Position numbers and translations under genes: made by a program
In this document: positions 45,399-53,990 of the stretch, one piece after another
Layout: each line of letters opens with the position of its first letter
Position numbering within the stretch: position 1 is the first letter of the stretch
The notes under the pieces: generated by a model
The model's database searches: none
Told to the model about the DNA's origin: nothing
The model's input: only the letters and a program-made list of their open reading frames with translations
Origin: Flavipsychrobacter sp.
Lineage (GTDB): Bacteria; Bacteroidota; Bacteroidia; Chitinophagales; Chitinophagaceae
NCBI GenBank assembly: GCA_016786665.1
Contig: JAEUVZ010000059.1
Coordinates: 16,129 to 80,128, forward strand
Length of the DNA: 64,000 nucleotides
Direction: 5' to 3'

Positions 45399-46284
45399 AT
45401 ATCCCGGAAGTCATTTCTTTGTAGAGCATTTTTATCAAGCCATCTGCCAGCCCTATTTTCGGTACGTATATCTCTTCAGCCCCCGACCAGCGCATGACCG
45501 ATATGTATATCTGCAATGCAGGAACTATTACATCAGCGCGGTCTATTCTGAGGTTGTACCGGTGCATCCGCTCTTCCAGCGTTGAGCTGCCCAGTTCTTT
45601 ATGGTAATCTTTCAGAAGCTCCAGCGAGAGTGGTTTCCCTTCTTTACGCTTAGAGATGGAGAATATTTTATTGATATTACCACCACTTCCTATTACCTCC
45701 ACAGGCTGGTGCTCTTTGGTGTGGGTTTTTATATACCATTTCATCTGGTCCCACTTCTCGTCAGTTACCGACCGGTGCAGCAGCCGGATGGTGCCTATGT
45801 TGAACGACTCCTTGAATATGGTATGGTTGTCTGCAAAAAGCGTTACCTCGGTACTTCCGCCGCCTACGTCTACATATAGGTACGATTTGTTGGGGGCGAG
45901 GTTTTCCGCTATGTGTGTTTCATACACTATATTGGCTTCCTCCAGGCCGGTAATAACCTGTATGTCCAGCCCGGTTTCCTTTTTTATCTGCTGCAGTATT
46001 TCCTTGCCGTTGGCGGCATCGCGCATGGCTGAGGTGGCGCAGGCTTTGTATGACGCTACATTATACACGCTCATCAGGTGCTTGTACACCTTCATGGTCT
46101 CTACCAGTTTGTCGCGCCGCTCCGGCGTAATGTACCCTTTCTCAAATACATCAATACCCAGCCTTAGTGGTATGCGCAGCAGGTTTAGTTTGGTATAGTC
46201 AACGGTGCCGTCTGTGTACACCGAGGTTTCTGTTATGAGCAGCCTTGCCGCGTTGGAACCAATGTCAATTGCCGCTAGTATCAA
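45397..46284 (-). CDS. ppx: Ppx/GppA-family exopolyphosphatase
   Basis: 295 residues, the short (two actin-like domain) form of the Ppx/GppA family, which cleaves terminal phosphate from polyphosphate or pppGpp. Nucleotide-fold motifs: AAIDIGSNAARLLI, YLYVDVGGGSTEV and VIGSGGNINKI. The start is a TTG at 46284 that overlaps the ppk stop (TTGA); no in-frame ATG exists upstream before a stop codon, and the protein matches the family from this point. Translation is therefore probably coupled to ppk. Confidence 0.92.
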   Translation of the reverse strand: MILAAIDIGSNAARLLITETSVYTDGTVDYTKLNLLRIPLRLGIDVFEKGYITPERRDKLVETMKVYKHLMSVYNVASYKACATSAMRDAANGKEILQQIKKETGLDIQVITGLEEANIVYETHIAENLAPNKSYLYVDVGGGSTEVTLFADNHTIFKESFNIGTIRLLHRSVTDEKWDQMKWYIKTHTKEHQPVEVIGSGGNINKIFSISKRKEGKPLSLELLKDYHKELGSSTLEERMHRYNLRIDRADVIVPALQIYISVMRWSGAEEIYVPKIGLADGLIKMLYKEMTSGI

Positions 46285-48356
46285 ACCGGGTAGTTCTTGT
46301 TATGGAGGTATTTATAAATAGCCAACTGAGAACGTACCTGCGCTTCGCCGGGCTGGCGCTGCACATATTCGTTGCTCTGTTCGTTATCTAATATACGCCC
46401 TTTCACGTTTTCCGCAAGCTGAATCTGCAAAATATCAATCAATTCCTGTTGAATATCTTTATCGAATATGGGACAGGCGGCCTCTATGCGGTGGTCCAGG
46501 TTGCGCACCATCCAGTCTGCCGATGAGATGTACACTTCTCTCTTGCCGCCATTATGAAACACAAACACGCGTGCGTGTTCCAGGTACTGGTCTATTATGC
46601 TTATAGCCGACATATGGCCGTGAAAAGCCTTCTGCTCGGTATACGCACAGCATATCCCTCTTATAATCATCTTTATGTCCACATCCGCTTTAGCGGCTTC
46701 GTATAGTTTGTTTACAAAGTCTACGTCTACCAGGCTATTCATCTTTAGCAGCATAGTGGCTGTTTTGCCTTTAGCTGCCGCGCGTATCTCCTTATTTACC
46801 AGGTTCATAAAGTGTTTGCGCATCGTTACCGGTGCCACCGGCAGCGTCTTGCAGGCCTTCAGGCTTTCCAGTTTACCGGCCGGCGATTCCATAAAGGCGA
46901 AAATACGATTGATGTCAGCCAGTATGTTCCTGTTAGTGGTCAGCAGCATGTGGTCTCCATAGTACTGGGCAGTATTCTCATTCAGATTGCCTGTAGACAC
47001 AAAGCCATACTGCCGGGTCTTGTTAAAGGCGCGCTTCTTTATCACACATACTTTAGCATGCACTTTCATATCGGGCAGGCCATATATCACGTTCACCCCT
47101 TCTTCCATCAGCCGCTCCGACCACATCAGGTTCGCCTCTTCGTCAAAGCGTGCGCGCAGTTCCAGTATTGCGGTCACTTGCTTCCCGTTGCGCACGGCGT
47201 TTATCAGTGCGTTCACTATTTTAGAATCTTTTGCCAGTCGGTACAGCGCTATCTTTATGCTTTGCACATAGGGGTCTATAGCGGCTTCGCGCAGCAGATC
47301 TATAATAGAGTCAAACGAGTGATAAGGAAAGTGAAGCATTACATCCTGCCGGTCCATTACATCCATTATTCGGCAGGGCTGCTTCAGTAAGGGGTGCACA
47401 AAAGGTTTGGGGCGCTGGTGCAGATCGTGAAACACCTGCGCGGGAAAGTCCATGAAATCTTTAAAGTTATGGATGCGGCCACCGGGTATCAGGTTGTCTT
47501 TTTTGGCCAGGTTCAGCCGCTTTATCAGGTAGTCCAGCAGGGTAGGGTCTATCGTCCTGTCATACACAAACCGGGTTGCACGTCCTTTTTTACGGTTCTT
47601 CAGGCCCTTTTCTATCTCATCTATCAGGTTGGTATTTACATCATTGTCCAGCTCCAGTTCGGCATCACGGGTCACTTTAATTATGAAGCCCATAAACTTA
47701 TCGAACCCAAATGCGGCAAACAAATGGGGCAGGCTGAAACGGATAATATCTTCCAGCAGTATAATGTCGGTAGTTTGGCCCGAGGAGGGCAGAATCACAA
47801 AGCGGGGCAATACACGTGTGGGTATCTCTATCAGGGCGTAGCGGTGCGCCATAGGATTCTTGCTGTCGCCCAGCACGCAGGCCATGTATATCGACTTGTC
47901 GCGCAGCAAGGGTATCTGCGGTATAGACTCTATCATCAGCGGCACTATCTGGGTACGCGCTTTCTCGTCGAAGTAGGTGGTAACGAATTTTCGCTGCGTG
48001 GCGTTTAGCTGTTTCTCGTTGCGCATGCGGATGCCACCCTTTTCCAGCTCTTTAATGATCTCGTTGTAGGTTTTGTCAAATTCCGCTTGTTGGGTGAGCA
48101 CCAGCCGCTGAATCTTGCGTAGTATCTTTTCCGGGTTGTCCTCCAGGTGTACCTTAGCGGCTTTCCCCACCCGGGCCATTTTGCTAAGGGTTGCCACACG
48201 CACCCGGAAAAATTCATCCAGGTTGTTGGAGAATATCCCCAGGAAACGCAGCCGGTCATATATATGGTTAGAGGTGTCCTTCGCCTCCTGCAGCACCCGC
48301 GCATTGAAGGCTAGCCAGCTAATGTCTCGTATTATGGTCGGTTTTGTATGACTCAC
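46281..48356 (-). CDS. ppk1: Polyphosphate kinase 1
   Basis: 691 residues of the membrane-associated PPK1, polymerising inorganic polyphosphate from ATP. Four domains are recognisable: N (RDISWLAFNARVLQEAKD), head, C1 and C2. The C1 domain holds VHAKVCVIKKR with the autophosphorylated His and FVSTGNLNENTAQYYGDHMLLT; C2 has WMVRNLDHRIEAACPI with the second catalytic His. The start is GTG at 48356; no ATG precedes the conserved N-terminus. A promoter element lies 25 bp upstream. It overlaps ppx by 4 bp, giving a polyphosphate make/break pair. Confidence 0.96.
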   Translation of the reverse strand: MSHTKPTIIRDISWLAFNARVLQEAKDTSNHIYDRLRFLGIFSNNLDEFFRVRVATLSKMARVGKAAKVHLEDNPEKILRKIQRLVLTQQAEFDKTYNEIIKELEKGGIRMRNEKQLNATQRKFVTTYFDEKARTQIVPLMIESIPQIPLLRDKSIYMACVLGDSKNPMAHRYALIEIPTRVLPRFVILPSSGQTTDIILLEDIIRFSLPHLFAAFGFDKFMGFIIKVTRDAELELDNDVNTNLIDEIEKGLKNRKKGRATRFVYDRTIDPTLLDYLIKRLNLAKKDNLIPGGRIHNFKDFMDFPAQVFHDLHQRPKPFVHPLLKQPCRIMDVMDRQDVMLHFPYHSFDSIIDLLREAAIDPYVQSIKIALYRLAKDSKIVNALINAVRNGKQVTAILELRARFDEEANLMWSERLMEEGVNVIYGLPDMKVHAKVCVIKKRAFNKTRQYGFVSTGNLNENTAQYYGDHMLLTTNRNILADINRIFAFMESPAGKLESLKACKTLPVAPVTMRKHFMNLVNKEIRAAAKGKTATMLLKMNSLVDVDFVNKLYEAAKADVDIKMIIRGICCAYTEQKAFHGHMSAISIIDQYLEHARVFVFHNGGKREVYISSADWMVRNLDHRIEAACPIFDKDIQQELIDILQIQLAENVKGRILDNEQSNEYVQRQPGEAQVRSQLAIYKYLHNKNYPV

Positions 48357-48380
48357 AAGCAGTTATATTGACAATAACTA

Positions 48381-48388
48381 CAAAAATA
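48381..48388 (-). promoter_or_regulatory. -7 promoter element of ppk1-ppx
   Basis: TATTTTTG (minus strand) fits TAnnTTTG and lies 25 bp upstream of the GTG start, supporting that start. No convincing Pho-box-like direct repeats were seen next to it. Confidence 0.5.
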
Positions 48389-48437
48389 GAGCCTACAGCA
48401 GAGTTGGGCTAATGAGATAGGTCACTTAATGCACAAT

Positions 48438-48929
48438 TCACAATTTCTTAATACTGTCAATTATGCCTGTAGTAGAGTAGCCGGGTACAAAGGGTATGAC
48501 CTCTACCTTGCCGCCATTGCCCAGCACAAATTCGGCCCCCACTATGGTATCAATGGTGTAATCTCCGCCTTTCGCCAGCACATCGGGCCGCACCAGTTGT
48601 ATCAATGCCTCGGGGGTCGGTTCGTCAAATAGGCAAACCGCATCCACACACAGCAGCGACGCCAGTTGAAAAGCGCGGTCGTTCTCGTGGGTCAGAGGAC
48701 GTTCCGGCCCCTTTAGTTTACGTACGGAGGCATCGGTATTTACGCCTATCACCAGCACATTGCCCTGGTCGGCGGCCCGGGCCAGGTAGCTGAGGTGGCC
48801 GTGATGCAGTATATCGAAGCAGCCATTCGTGAAGACGATTTTACGACCCAGCGTGCGCCAGCTATTGCAGCGCTTTGCCAGTACTTCCGGGCCTACTATC
48901 TTATTTTGTATCCACTCTATGCGCTGCAT
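48438..48929 (-). CDS. rfaE2: Heptose-1-phosphate adenylyltransferase (HldE C-domain type)
   Basis: 163-residue cytidylyltransferase-fold enzyme. The HxGH nucleotide-binding motif is in FTNGCFDILHHGHLSYL, and the second motif region is VIGVNTDASVRKLKGPERP. It makes ADP-glycero-manno-heptose for the LPS inner core. In E. coli this domain is fused to a kinase; here it stands alone, as is common in Bacteroidota. It overlaps the end of the flippase-like gene upstream by 29 bp. Confidence 0.92.
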   Translation of the reverse strand: MQRIEWIQNKIVGPEVLAKRCNSWRTLGRKIVFTNGCFDILHHGHLSYLARAADQGNVLVIGVNTDASVRKLKGPERPLTHENDRAFQLASLLCVDAVCLFDEPTPEALIQLVRPDVLAKGGDYTIDTIVGAEFVLGNGGKVEVIPFVPGYSTTGIIDSIKKL

Positions 48930-49899
48930 GATGTTTCTTTCTGTTAAATATAGGCAATACTATGAGTGCCCCTACCCCCAGCAATATCACAATTACCGCC
49001 TGTGCCACCCACGATACCCAGCCCAGCGCCTGCCCATCGGCCGGCGACATATGATAATACCCCAGTATCAGGGCTACCAGTGCAGGATAGGCGCCCAGCC
49101 CGCCAGGCGTGGCTATCATACCTACACTACCAAATACCAGCACCACCATACCGCACAGCCAACCCAGGTGTTCCGTAGCCGGAAGGCTCCAGAAGCCCAT
49201 CATCACTTGCAGGTAATAGTTGCCCCAAATCAGTACCGTAAGCAGCAGAAAACGGCCGCGGTTCTCCAGTTTCCAGATAGTAGCCACACCATCGCTCAGC
49301 CCTTTTATAAAGCGGCCAATCTTAGAGTGTTGGTACTTGCGCGCTACATACACCAGCAGCAATACAAAAAATACCATCCCCGATATCCCTGCTGCTATAA
49401 GGGTTGTTTTAGCCGCAAATGCACTTAGTATTTTATCGTTTACAAACTCGCCTATCACGTCGGCCTGCAGCCCAAAGGCGGTTAGTGTTATCAGGCCCAG
49501 CACCAGCACATCAAAGGCGCGCTCTGCTACTACGGTCCCTACCATCTTATCCGCGGGCACGTGCTCATATTTAGCCAGTATGGTACATTTAGCTACTTCG
49601 CCCATCCGGGGCACCAGCAGATTTACCAGGTAGCCTATGAGTATAGCAAGGGTAGTATTGGTGGTAGTAGGTACTATGTCCAGCGGTTTCAGCATCATCT
49701 TCCATCGCAATGCACGAAACCAGTGCGACAGGTACCCGGATACCAGCACGGGAAAGATTATCCATAGCCGGGTCTGTTTCATGGAATCATACATGGCGGC
49801 TTTATCAGCAGCGCTCATGCTGTTGAACATGTAGTAAATGATGCCTATTCCCAGCCCCAGGAATACCAGGTACTGAAGCACAACTTTCAGGGCTTTCAT
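48901..49899 (-). CDS. UPF0104/LPG-synthase-TM family membrane protein
   Basis: 332 residues with about eight hydrophobic segments and the family motifs SHWFRALRWKMMLKPL, GYLVNLLVPRMGEVAKC and FGSVGMIATPGGLGAYPALV. The family (YbhN/AglD-like, flippase-like) relates to the membrane domain of lysyl-phosphatidylglycerol synthase; the soluble synthetase domain is absent. Likely a lipid flippase-like or LPS-related function given the downstream heptose gene. It starts 16 bp after panD. Confidence 0.88.
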   Translation of the reverse strand: MKALKVVLQYLVFLGLGIGIIYYMFNSMSAADKAAMYDSMKQTRLWIIFPVLVSGYLSHWFRALRWKMMLKPLDIVPTTTNTTLAILIGYLVNLLVPRMGEVAKCTILAKYEHVPADKMVGTVVAERAFDVLVLGLITLTAFGLQADVIGEFVNDKILSAFAAKTTLIAAGISGMVFFVLLLVYVARKYQHSKIGRFIKGLSDGVATIWKLENRGRFLLLTVLIWGNYYLQVMMGFWSLPATEHLGWLCGMVVLVFGSVGMIATPGGLGAYPALVALILGYYHMSPADGQALGWVSWVAQAVIVILLGVGALIVLPIFNRKKHHAAHRVDTK

Positions 49900-49915
49900 A
49901 GGCTAAAGATACTAA

Positions 49916-50260
49916 TTAGAGTGAGTTATCTTCCTTCGGGAAGACGATCCAGGGTTGAAAGGTTTTGGCAGCTTCAAAATCCATTCGGGCGTAGGAAATG
50001 ATAATAATCAGGTCGCCTACCGATACCTTCTTGGCAGCAGGGCCGTTCATGCATATCATGCCGGTCCCCCTTTTCCCTTTTATTACATATGTCTCCAGCC
50101 GTTCACCGTTGGCAATGTTCAGCACGGCTACCTTTTCGTTTTCTATCAGGTTAGCCGCATCCATCAGGTCTTCGTCTATCGTTATACTGCCTATGTAGTG
50201 CAGATTAGCCTCCGTTACCTTTACCCGGTGTATCTTCGACTTGAGAACTTCTATTTGCAT
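49916..50260 (-). CDS. panD: Aspartate 1-decarboxylase
   Basis: 114-residue pyruvoyl enzyme precursor converting L-aspartate to beta-alanine for pantothenate and CoA. The self-cleavage site Gly24-Ser25 (HYIGSITID) is intact, generating the pyruvoyl group on Ser25. Other conserved parts are [25 protein letters not shown] and [21 protein letters not shown]. It leads an apparent operon with the UPF0104 gene and hldE-C. panB and panC are not in the window. Confidence 0.97.
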   Translation of the reverse strand: MQIEVLKSKIHRVKVTEANLHYIGSITIDEDLMDAANLIENEKVAVLNIANGERLETYVIKGKRGTGMICMNGPAAKKVSVGDLIIIISYARMDFEAAKTFQPWIVFPKEDNSL

Positions 50261-50267
50261 AGCGGCG

Positions 50268-50275
50268 CAAAGTTA
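50268..50275 (-). promoter_or_regulatory. -7 promoter element of panD operon
   Basis: TAACTTTG (minus strand) matches TAnnTTTG but lies only 8 bp before the ATG, so the leader would be nearly absent; the call is tentative. Confidence 0.4.
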
Positions 50276-50318
50276 CACCTTTTTTACAACCACCTCTTAA
50301 TCATAGTGAAGATTATTC

Positions 50319-51632
50319 CTATTTGCTTATCAATTTCTCCGTCCAGTTCTGGTTATCTTCTAATAGTACCCTCAGCACGTAGTGTCCTGCGGGATAGTTC
50401 TGGATGGGTATAGTTAATTCCCGCCAGCCCGCGTCCTGGCTTAGCAGCAATTGCCCGGATGTGCTCCATATTTCCACCTTTGTTATAACGGAAGCTGACG
50501 CGATTGTCACCGCTCTATCTACAGGATTGGGATATACATGCACCATGCTAGCTTTGCGAGGTAATGCTCCTTGCACCAGCGACGGGCTGCAATCCAGTGC
50601 GTTGATATATTCCCATATCTTATCGTTCAGCAAAAACGGGACAGGAAGGGTGCTGTCGGGAGCTTCGCCCATACGAACCCAAACTATACTGTCTGAGGCC
50701 ACCACGTTCAGGAACTGGCCGTCTTTGCCCATGGCTGCTATCATATCGGCGGGTGCATTGGGGCAAAGAGACCCGTTAAAAACATTCTGCAAGCCCGGCA
50801 CCATAAAGGAAGCCTTCCCGTTCAACCACCATAAATAACCATAGGACAGGTTCAACTGTTGCGAAGTATTTACCATTTGGTTGAAGTATGCGGTATCCGT
50901 CATTAGCTGGTTTCCATTCCAATTGCCGCGATTGAGAATGAGCAATCCGAACCGCGCCATACTTCGCGCATTGCTGAAAAACACATTGTTATATCCTACC
51001 GGTACAAAAAGGCCGGTCATTCCTGTCGGTGTTTTCAGTTTTTGAGTGGTGTATGTATTTAGTGTAACTCCGGCAGCATTTTCTATAACGCTATCCAATA
51101 GCGTGTAGGGGCCATTGTGATACGCCCAGCGGGTTCCGGCATCTGCTTCGTATTGCAGGCAAGTGCTTAAGGTACAGTAAGGGTCAACAACCCCATCGTC
51201 CAGTCCTGATGTCATAGTTAGCTGGTGGCGAATAGTAATTTGTTCCTCCTGCGGTGTGGTGCAGCTTGTCCACCCTTGCCCCAGGTAGTCTGAACTTGTA
51301 TCGTTAATAGATAGGTATCCCTCCTGCTGGGCAATACCTGTCATAAAGGAAGTGATAGTCTTCCCGGCAGAGGCCCATTGCCAGGGAGAACTTTGGGTAT
51401 GTGTCCCAAAATATTTTTCCAGCACTATCTTGCCGTTCTTCAGCAGGATGAAGGCTTTCGTGTTGTTGGTATCTAAAAAAGCGTAAAGGCTATCAATTTT
51501 CTCCGGACACCAATTGAGTGACTGCGGAGACAGTGTGTCCCAATCAGTTCCCGTTATGGGTGGAAAATAGAGTTGCGCCATACTGTTAAACGATAGAAAG
51601 CCAGCGACGATAAGTGCATATAACTTTTTCAT
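50319..51632 (-). CDS. T9SS-secreted class C beta-lactamase-like serine hydrolase
   Basis: 437 residues: signal peptide (MKKLYALIVAGFLSFNSMAQ), a serine hydrolase domain with the SxxK motif SAGK in QWASAGKTITSF and the second motif YHN in WAYHNGPYTLLD, and a C-terminal type A sorting domain (HVYPNPVDRAVTI to HYVLRVLLEDN). Such enzymes are esterases, D-aminopeptidases or peptidoglycan-related hydrolases; beta-lactam resistance should not be inferred. Export to the cell surface by T9SS is predicted from the tail. Confidence 0.9.
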   Translation of the reverse strand: MKKLYALIVAGFLSFNSMAQLYFPPITGTDWDTLSPQSLNWCPEKIDSLYAFLDTNNTKAFILLKNGKIVLEKYFGTHTQSSPWQWASAGKTITSFMTGIAQQEGYLSINDTSSDYLGQGWTSCTTPQEEQITIRHQLTMTSGLDDGVVDPYCTLSTCLQYEADAGTRWAYHNGPYTLLDSVIENAAGVTLNTYTTQKLKTPTGMTGLFVPVGYNNVFFSNARSMARFGLLILNRGNWNGNQLMTDTAYFNQMVNTSQQLNLSYGYLWWLNGKASFMVPGLQNVFNGSLCPNAPADMIAAMGKDGQFLNVVASDSIVWVRMGEAPDSTLPVPFLLNDKIWEYINALDCSPSLVQGALPRKASMVHVYPNPVDRAVTIASASVITKVEIWSTSGQLLLSQDAGWRELTIPIQNYPAGHYVLRVLLEDNQNWTEKLISK

Positions 51633-51672
51633 AAAGCTCTATTAAACCCCCAAACAATAAATATCTGCAATC

Positions 51673-51680
51673 CAAATATA
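51673..51680 (-). promoter_or_regulatory. Candidate -7 element of the serine hydrolase gene
   Basis: TATATTTG on the minus strand, 41 bp before the ATG at 51632. It lies just past the rplI terminator, where a promoter for the next gene would be expected. Confidence 0.4.
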
Positions 51681-51716
51681 CCAATAAAAAAGAGTCCCGC
51701 CTTATGGCGGGACTCT
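51681..51716 (-). terminator. Terminator of the rpsF-rpsR-rplI operon
   Basis: 11-bp perfect stem (AGAGTCCCGCC at 51691-51701 with GGCGGGACTCT at 51706-51716, loop TTAT), followed on the minus strand by TTTTTTATTGG. Strong intrinsic terminator. Confidence 0.9.
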
Positions 51717-51740
51717 CAGTATTATGATTGCAGGTAAGAA

Positions 51741-52190
51741 CTATTCGCCGGCAACTTCAAACTGAAGTTCTACGATGTTTTCTTTACCGAAATCGATTTG
51801 TGCGTTGTACGTACCAGCTTCTTTCACTTCTTCGGAAGTGATGCTGATGCGGCGACGGTCAATTTCGTATCCTTTCTGCTCGCGGATAGCGCGGGCTATC
51901 TGTATAGCGGTAACAGAACCGAATATTTTTCCGTTCACACCCAGCTTTGCACCCAGTTTCACGGGGCTTTCGCTGAGTACTTGCCTTACTTTAGCTATTT
52001 CAGCCAGCAGTTTCTGCTCACGCTTTTCCAGCTGCTTGCGGCGCTCTTCCAGTATCTTTTTGTTAGATCCGCTCGCTTCTATAGCATACTTCTGAGGTAT
52101 CAGGTAGTTACGGGCATATCCCGGCTTTACTTCTACCAGTTCGTGGGCTGCGCCCAGATTATCTACGTCTTTTATCAGAATTACTTGCAT
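51741..52190 (-). CDS. rplI: 50S ribosomal protein L9
   Basis: 149-residue bL9 with the signature MQVILIKDVDNLGAAHELVEVKPGYARNYLIP, a long connecting helix (KKILEERRKQLEKREQKLL) and the C-terminal rRNA-binding domain. Last gene of the rpsF-rpsR-rplI operon, 6 bp after rpsR. Confidence 0.97.
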   Translation of the reverse strand: MQVILIKDVDNLGAAHELVEVKPGYARNYLIPQKYAIEASGSNKKILEERRKQLEKREQKLLAEIAKVRQVLSESPVKLGAKLGVNGKIFGSVTAIQIARAIREQKGYEIDRRRISITSEEVKEAGTYNAQIDFGKENIVELQFEVAGE

Positions 52191-52196
52191 GTCTTT

Positions 52197-52463
52197 TTAC
52201 TTTAAAAGGTCAGTAACATATGGTAATAAAGACATCTGGCGTGCCTTCTTGATAGCCTGTGCCACCTTACGCTGAAACTTCAGGGAGTTTCCGGTAATAC
52301 GGCGAGGTAACATCTTACCTTGATCGTTTAAAAATTTCTTCAGGAACTCCGCATCTTTATAATCGATGTACCTGATCCCCATCTTCTTAAAACGACAGTA
52401 TTTCTTCTGACGCTTTTCTACACGTGTTGAAGTGAGGAACTTTATTTCATTTTGCCTAGCCAT
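52197..52463 (-). CDS. rpsR: 30S ribosomal protein S18
   Basis: 88-residue bS18 with [49 protein letters not shown]. It binds S6 and 16S rRNA in the platform. The zinc-binding Cys set is largely missing (one Cys in YCRF), so this is the Cys-minus form. 22 bp after rpsF. Confidence 0.97.
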   Translation of the reverse strand: MARQNEIKFLTSTRVEKRQKKYCRFKKMGIRYIDYKDAEFLKKFLNDQGKMLPRRITGNSLKFQRKVAQAIKKARQMSLLPYVTDLLK

Positions 52464-52485
52464 TGTTAGAATGTTTTTGGATGAA

Positions 52486-52848
52486 TTAAGAAACAGCCTC
52501 TACTTCTGTGTTTTTGTTACGCTTGCGGGTGTTGTAAGCTACTGCGTACTTGTCGAGGCGGGTAACCATATGACGCATGATGCTTTCGTCGCGGTTCATC
52601 TGAACTTCGAGTTTAGCGTTTACATCGGTTGATGCCTGGTACTCAATAACCCAGTAAAGCCCTGTGGTTTTTTTCGCGATGGGATAAGCCAATGAACGGA
52701 GGCCCCACGCATCCTGGTGTACAATGCTGCCACCATTTTCTTTGATGAAGTCTGCAAACTTCTTCTGAGCAGCTTTAAAGTCATCTTCAGCCAGTACCGG
52801 CGTAAAGATCACCATAAGCTCATAGCTCTGGAGATTTTCTGTTGCCAT
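52486..52848 (-). CDS. rpsF: 30S ribosomal protein S6
   Basis: 120-residue bS6 ([69 protein letters not shown]). The frame is open to 52947 but the family starts at 52848; the promoter and leader lie within the extended part. S6 pairs with S18, and the leader contains a hairpin that could be their autoregulatory target. Confidence 0.97.
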   Translation of the reverse strand: MATENLQSYELMVIFTPVLAEDDFKAAQKKFADFIKENGGSIVHQDAWGLRSLAYPIAKKTTGLYWVIEYQASTDVNAKLEVQMNRDESIMRHMVTRLDKYAVAYNTRKRNKNTEVEAVS

Positions 52849-52884
52849 AAAATGTTTAAAAAAATGATTAAAAAATACCCCAAT

Positions 52885-52932
52885 TATCCGGCCGCAACGC
52901 TGGATACCCTGCCAAGGCAGAATAGCCGGATA
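52885..52932 (-). ncRNA. Structured rpsF leader (candidate S6:S18 autoregulatory motif)
   Basis: On the transcript strand TATCCGGC (52932-52925) pairs with GCCGGATA (52892-52885) over 8 bp. Between them are a small hairpin (CTGC/GCAG, 52920-52909) and an internal GGTATCCAGCGTTGCG segment. The structure lies in the 5' leader between the -7 element and the rpsF start. Known S6:S18 leader motifs bind the S6-S18 complex through CCG-containing bulges and hairpins; the match here is by position and structure only. Confidence 0.5.
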
Positions 52933-52944
52933 TTTTTGGGACTG

Positions 52945-52952
52945 CAAAGGTA
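52945..52952 (-). promoter_or_regulatory. -7 promoter element of the rpsF operon
   Basis: TACCTTTG (minus strand), identical to the rplU element, 97 bp upstream of rpsF. The resulting leader of roughly 90 nt carries the hairpin at 52885-52932. Confidence 0.6.
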
Positions 52953-53056
52953 AGGGAAAGTTTGGAATTTGAGAAATGATATTTTAATAATTACTGATAC
53001 TTAAATCGAATGCATAAAATAGTTAATTCGATTTGTCGAGACCAGCCCGGTACGGT

Positions 53057-53087
53057 AAATGCGCCGGACAAAATGTCCGGCGCATTT
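53057..53087 (-). terminator. Hairpin after the alpha/beta hydrolase gene
   Basis: Perfect 14-bp stem (AAATGCGCCGGACA at 53057-53070, TGTCCGGCGCATTT at 53074-53087) with a 3-nt loop, just downstream of the stop at 53100. The T-run is only the TTT of the stem followed by ACC, so it is a terminator-like hairpin with a weak tail. Confidence 0.65.
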
Positions 53088-53099
53088 ACTCCTGCCAAT

Positions 53100-53882
53100 C
53101 TAAACACTTATTATCCAATCATAGATGTAATTCGTCACCTTCTCCCAACCAGGTTGTGCTACCGTGTAGTGGTTTCTTCCTTCAAACTCCTTAAATTCAG
53201 TTACCGAGCCGGTATGTTTGTATTTTTTGAAATTGGATTTGTTCAGAGATGCAGGCATTATATTATCTATCTCCCCGGCTACGAATAGCATCGGGACATG
53301 CGGCTTTTTAAAATCAATAGCGGCAGCGGCTGTAAGCGCGTCTCTTGAAGCCCGTTTTGACTCCGGTATCACGTTAGCCTCATACGATGCCCTTTGTTCT
53401 TCGTAGGTCATGCCATTGGTAAAAGCATACTGCCATTGCTCAAAGTTCATCAGGAAACTCTTGTTGGGATTTGTAAAAATGCCCAATGGCCCCCATGTAG
53501 CCTTGTAAAAGGAGAGCCGGGAGGTAAAAACTCCCTGTGGCGGAACGGAATGTATCATCACAGCAGCCTCAGCCACCCCCTTCTGTACCAGCAACTGGCT
53601 GATTAGTCCGCCAAATGAATGGCCAACGATAATTGGCCGCTCCGGCAGTGTTTCAATAAAGGAAGCATAGTGGTCTACCAGTTGCGAAAGGCGGAGAGAG
53701 GCGATAGAGGCGTTCGGTTGTCCTTTACGCAGGTCTGCAGGACTACCATCTTTATGAGGCCACGAAGGAGCATAAGTTTGGTAACCTTTGTCTGCAAACC
53801 AGTTTTGCCATTGGGCCCAGCCCCTGTTGCTTACAAATGCACCAGTAATAAAAAGAATAGTTTTTGATTGGATCGCTTTCAT
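53100..53882 (-). CDS. Alpha/beta hydrolase
   Basis: 260-residue alpha/beta-hydrolase fold protein with the nucleophile elbow GHSFGG near residue 97 and the ITGAFVSNRGWAQWQNWFADKGYQTYAPSWPH oxyanion/cap-side start. The late Asp (AGEIDNIMPA) and His (GRNHYTVAQPGW) complete a plausible Ser-Asp-His triad. Cytoplasmic; substrate unknown. It is a single gene with its own hairpin. The Crp/Fnr-type regulator gene lies next upstream... on the right side, on the same strand, 108 bp away. Confidence 0.9.
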   Translation of the reverse strand: MKAIQSKTILFITGAFVSNRGWAQWQNWFADKGYQTYAPSWPHKDGSPADLRKGQPNASIASLRLSQLVDHYASFIETLPERPIIVGHSFGGLISQLLVQKGVAEAAVMIHSVPPQGVFTSRLSFYKATWGPLGIFTNPNKSFLMNFEQWQYAFTNGMTYEEQRASYEANVIPESKRASRDALTAAAAIDFKKPHVPMLFVAGEIDNIMPASLNKSNFKKYKHTGSVTEFKEFEGRNHYTVAQPGWEKVTNYIYDWIISV

Positions 53883-53990
53883 AACATTGTCGTTTTAGAT
53901 TGACAACCCAAAGGTCTATACCCGGAAAGGATAATATTTTAACCCAGGTTAACTTCTAAAAGCAATGTTTCTCCGTCATTAAGCTGTTTG

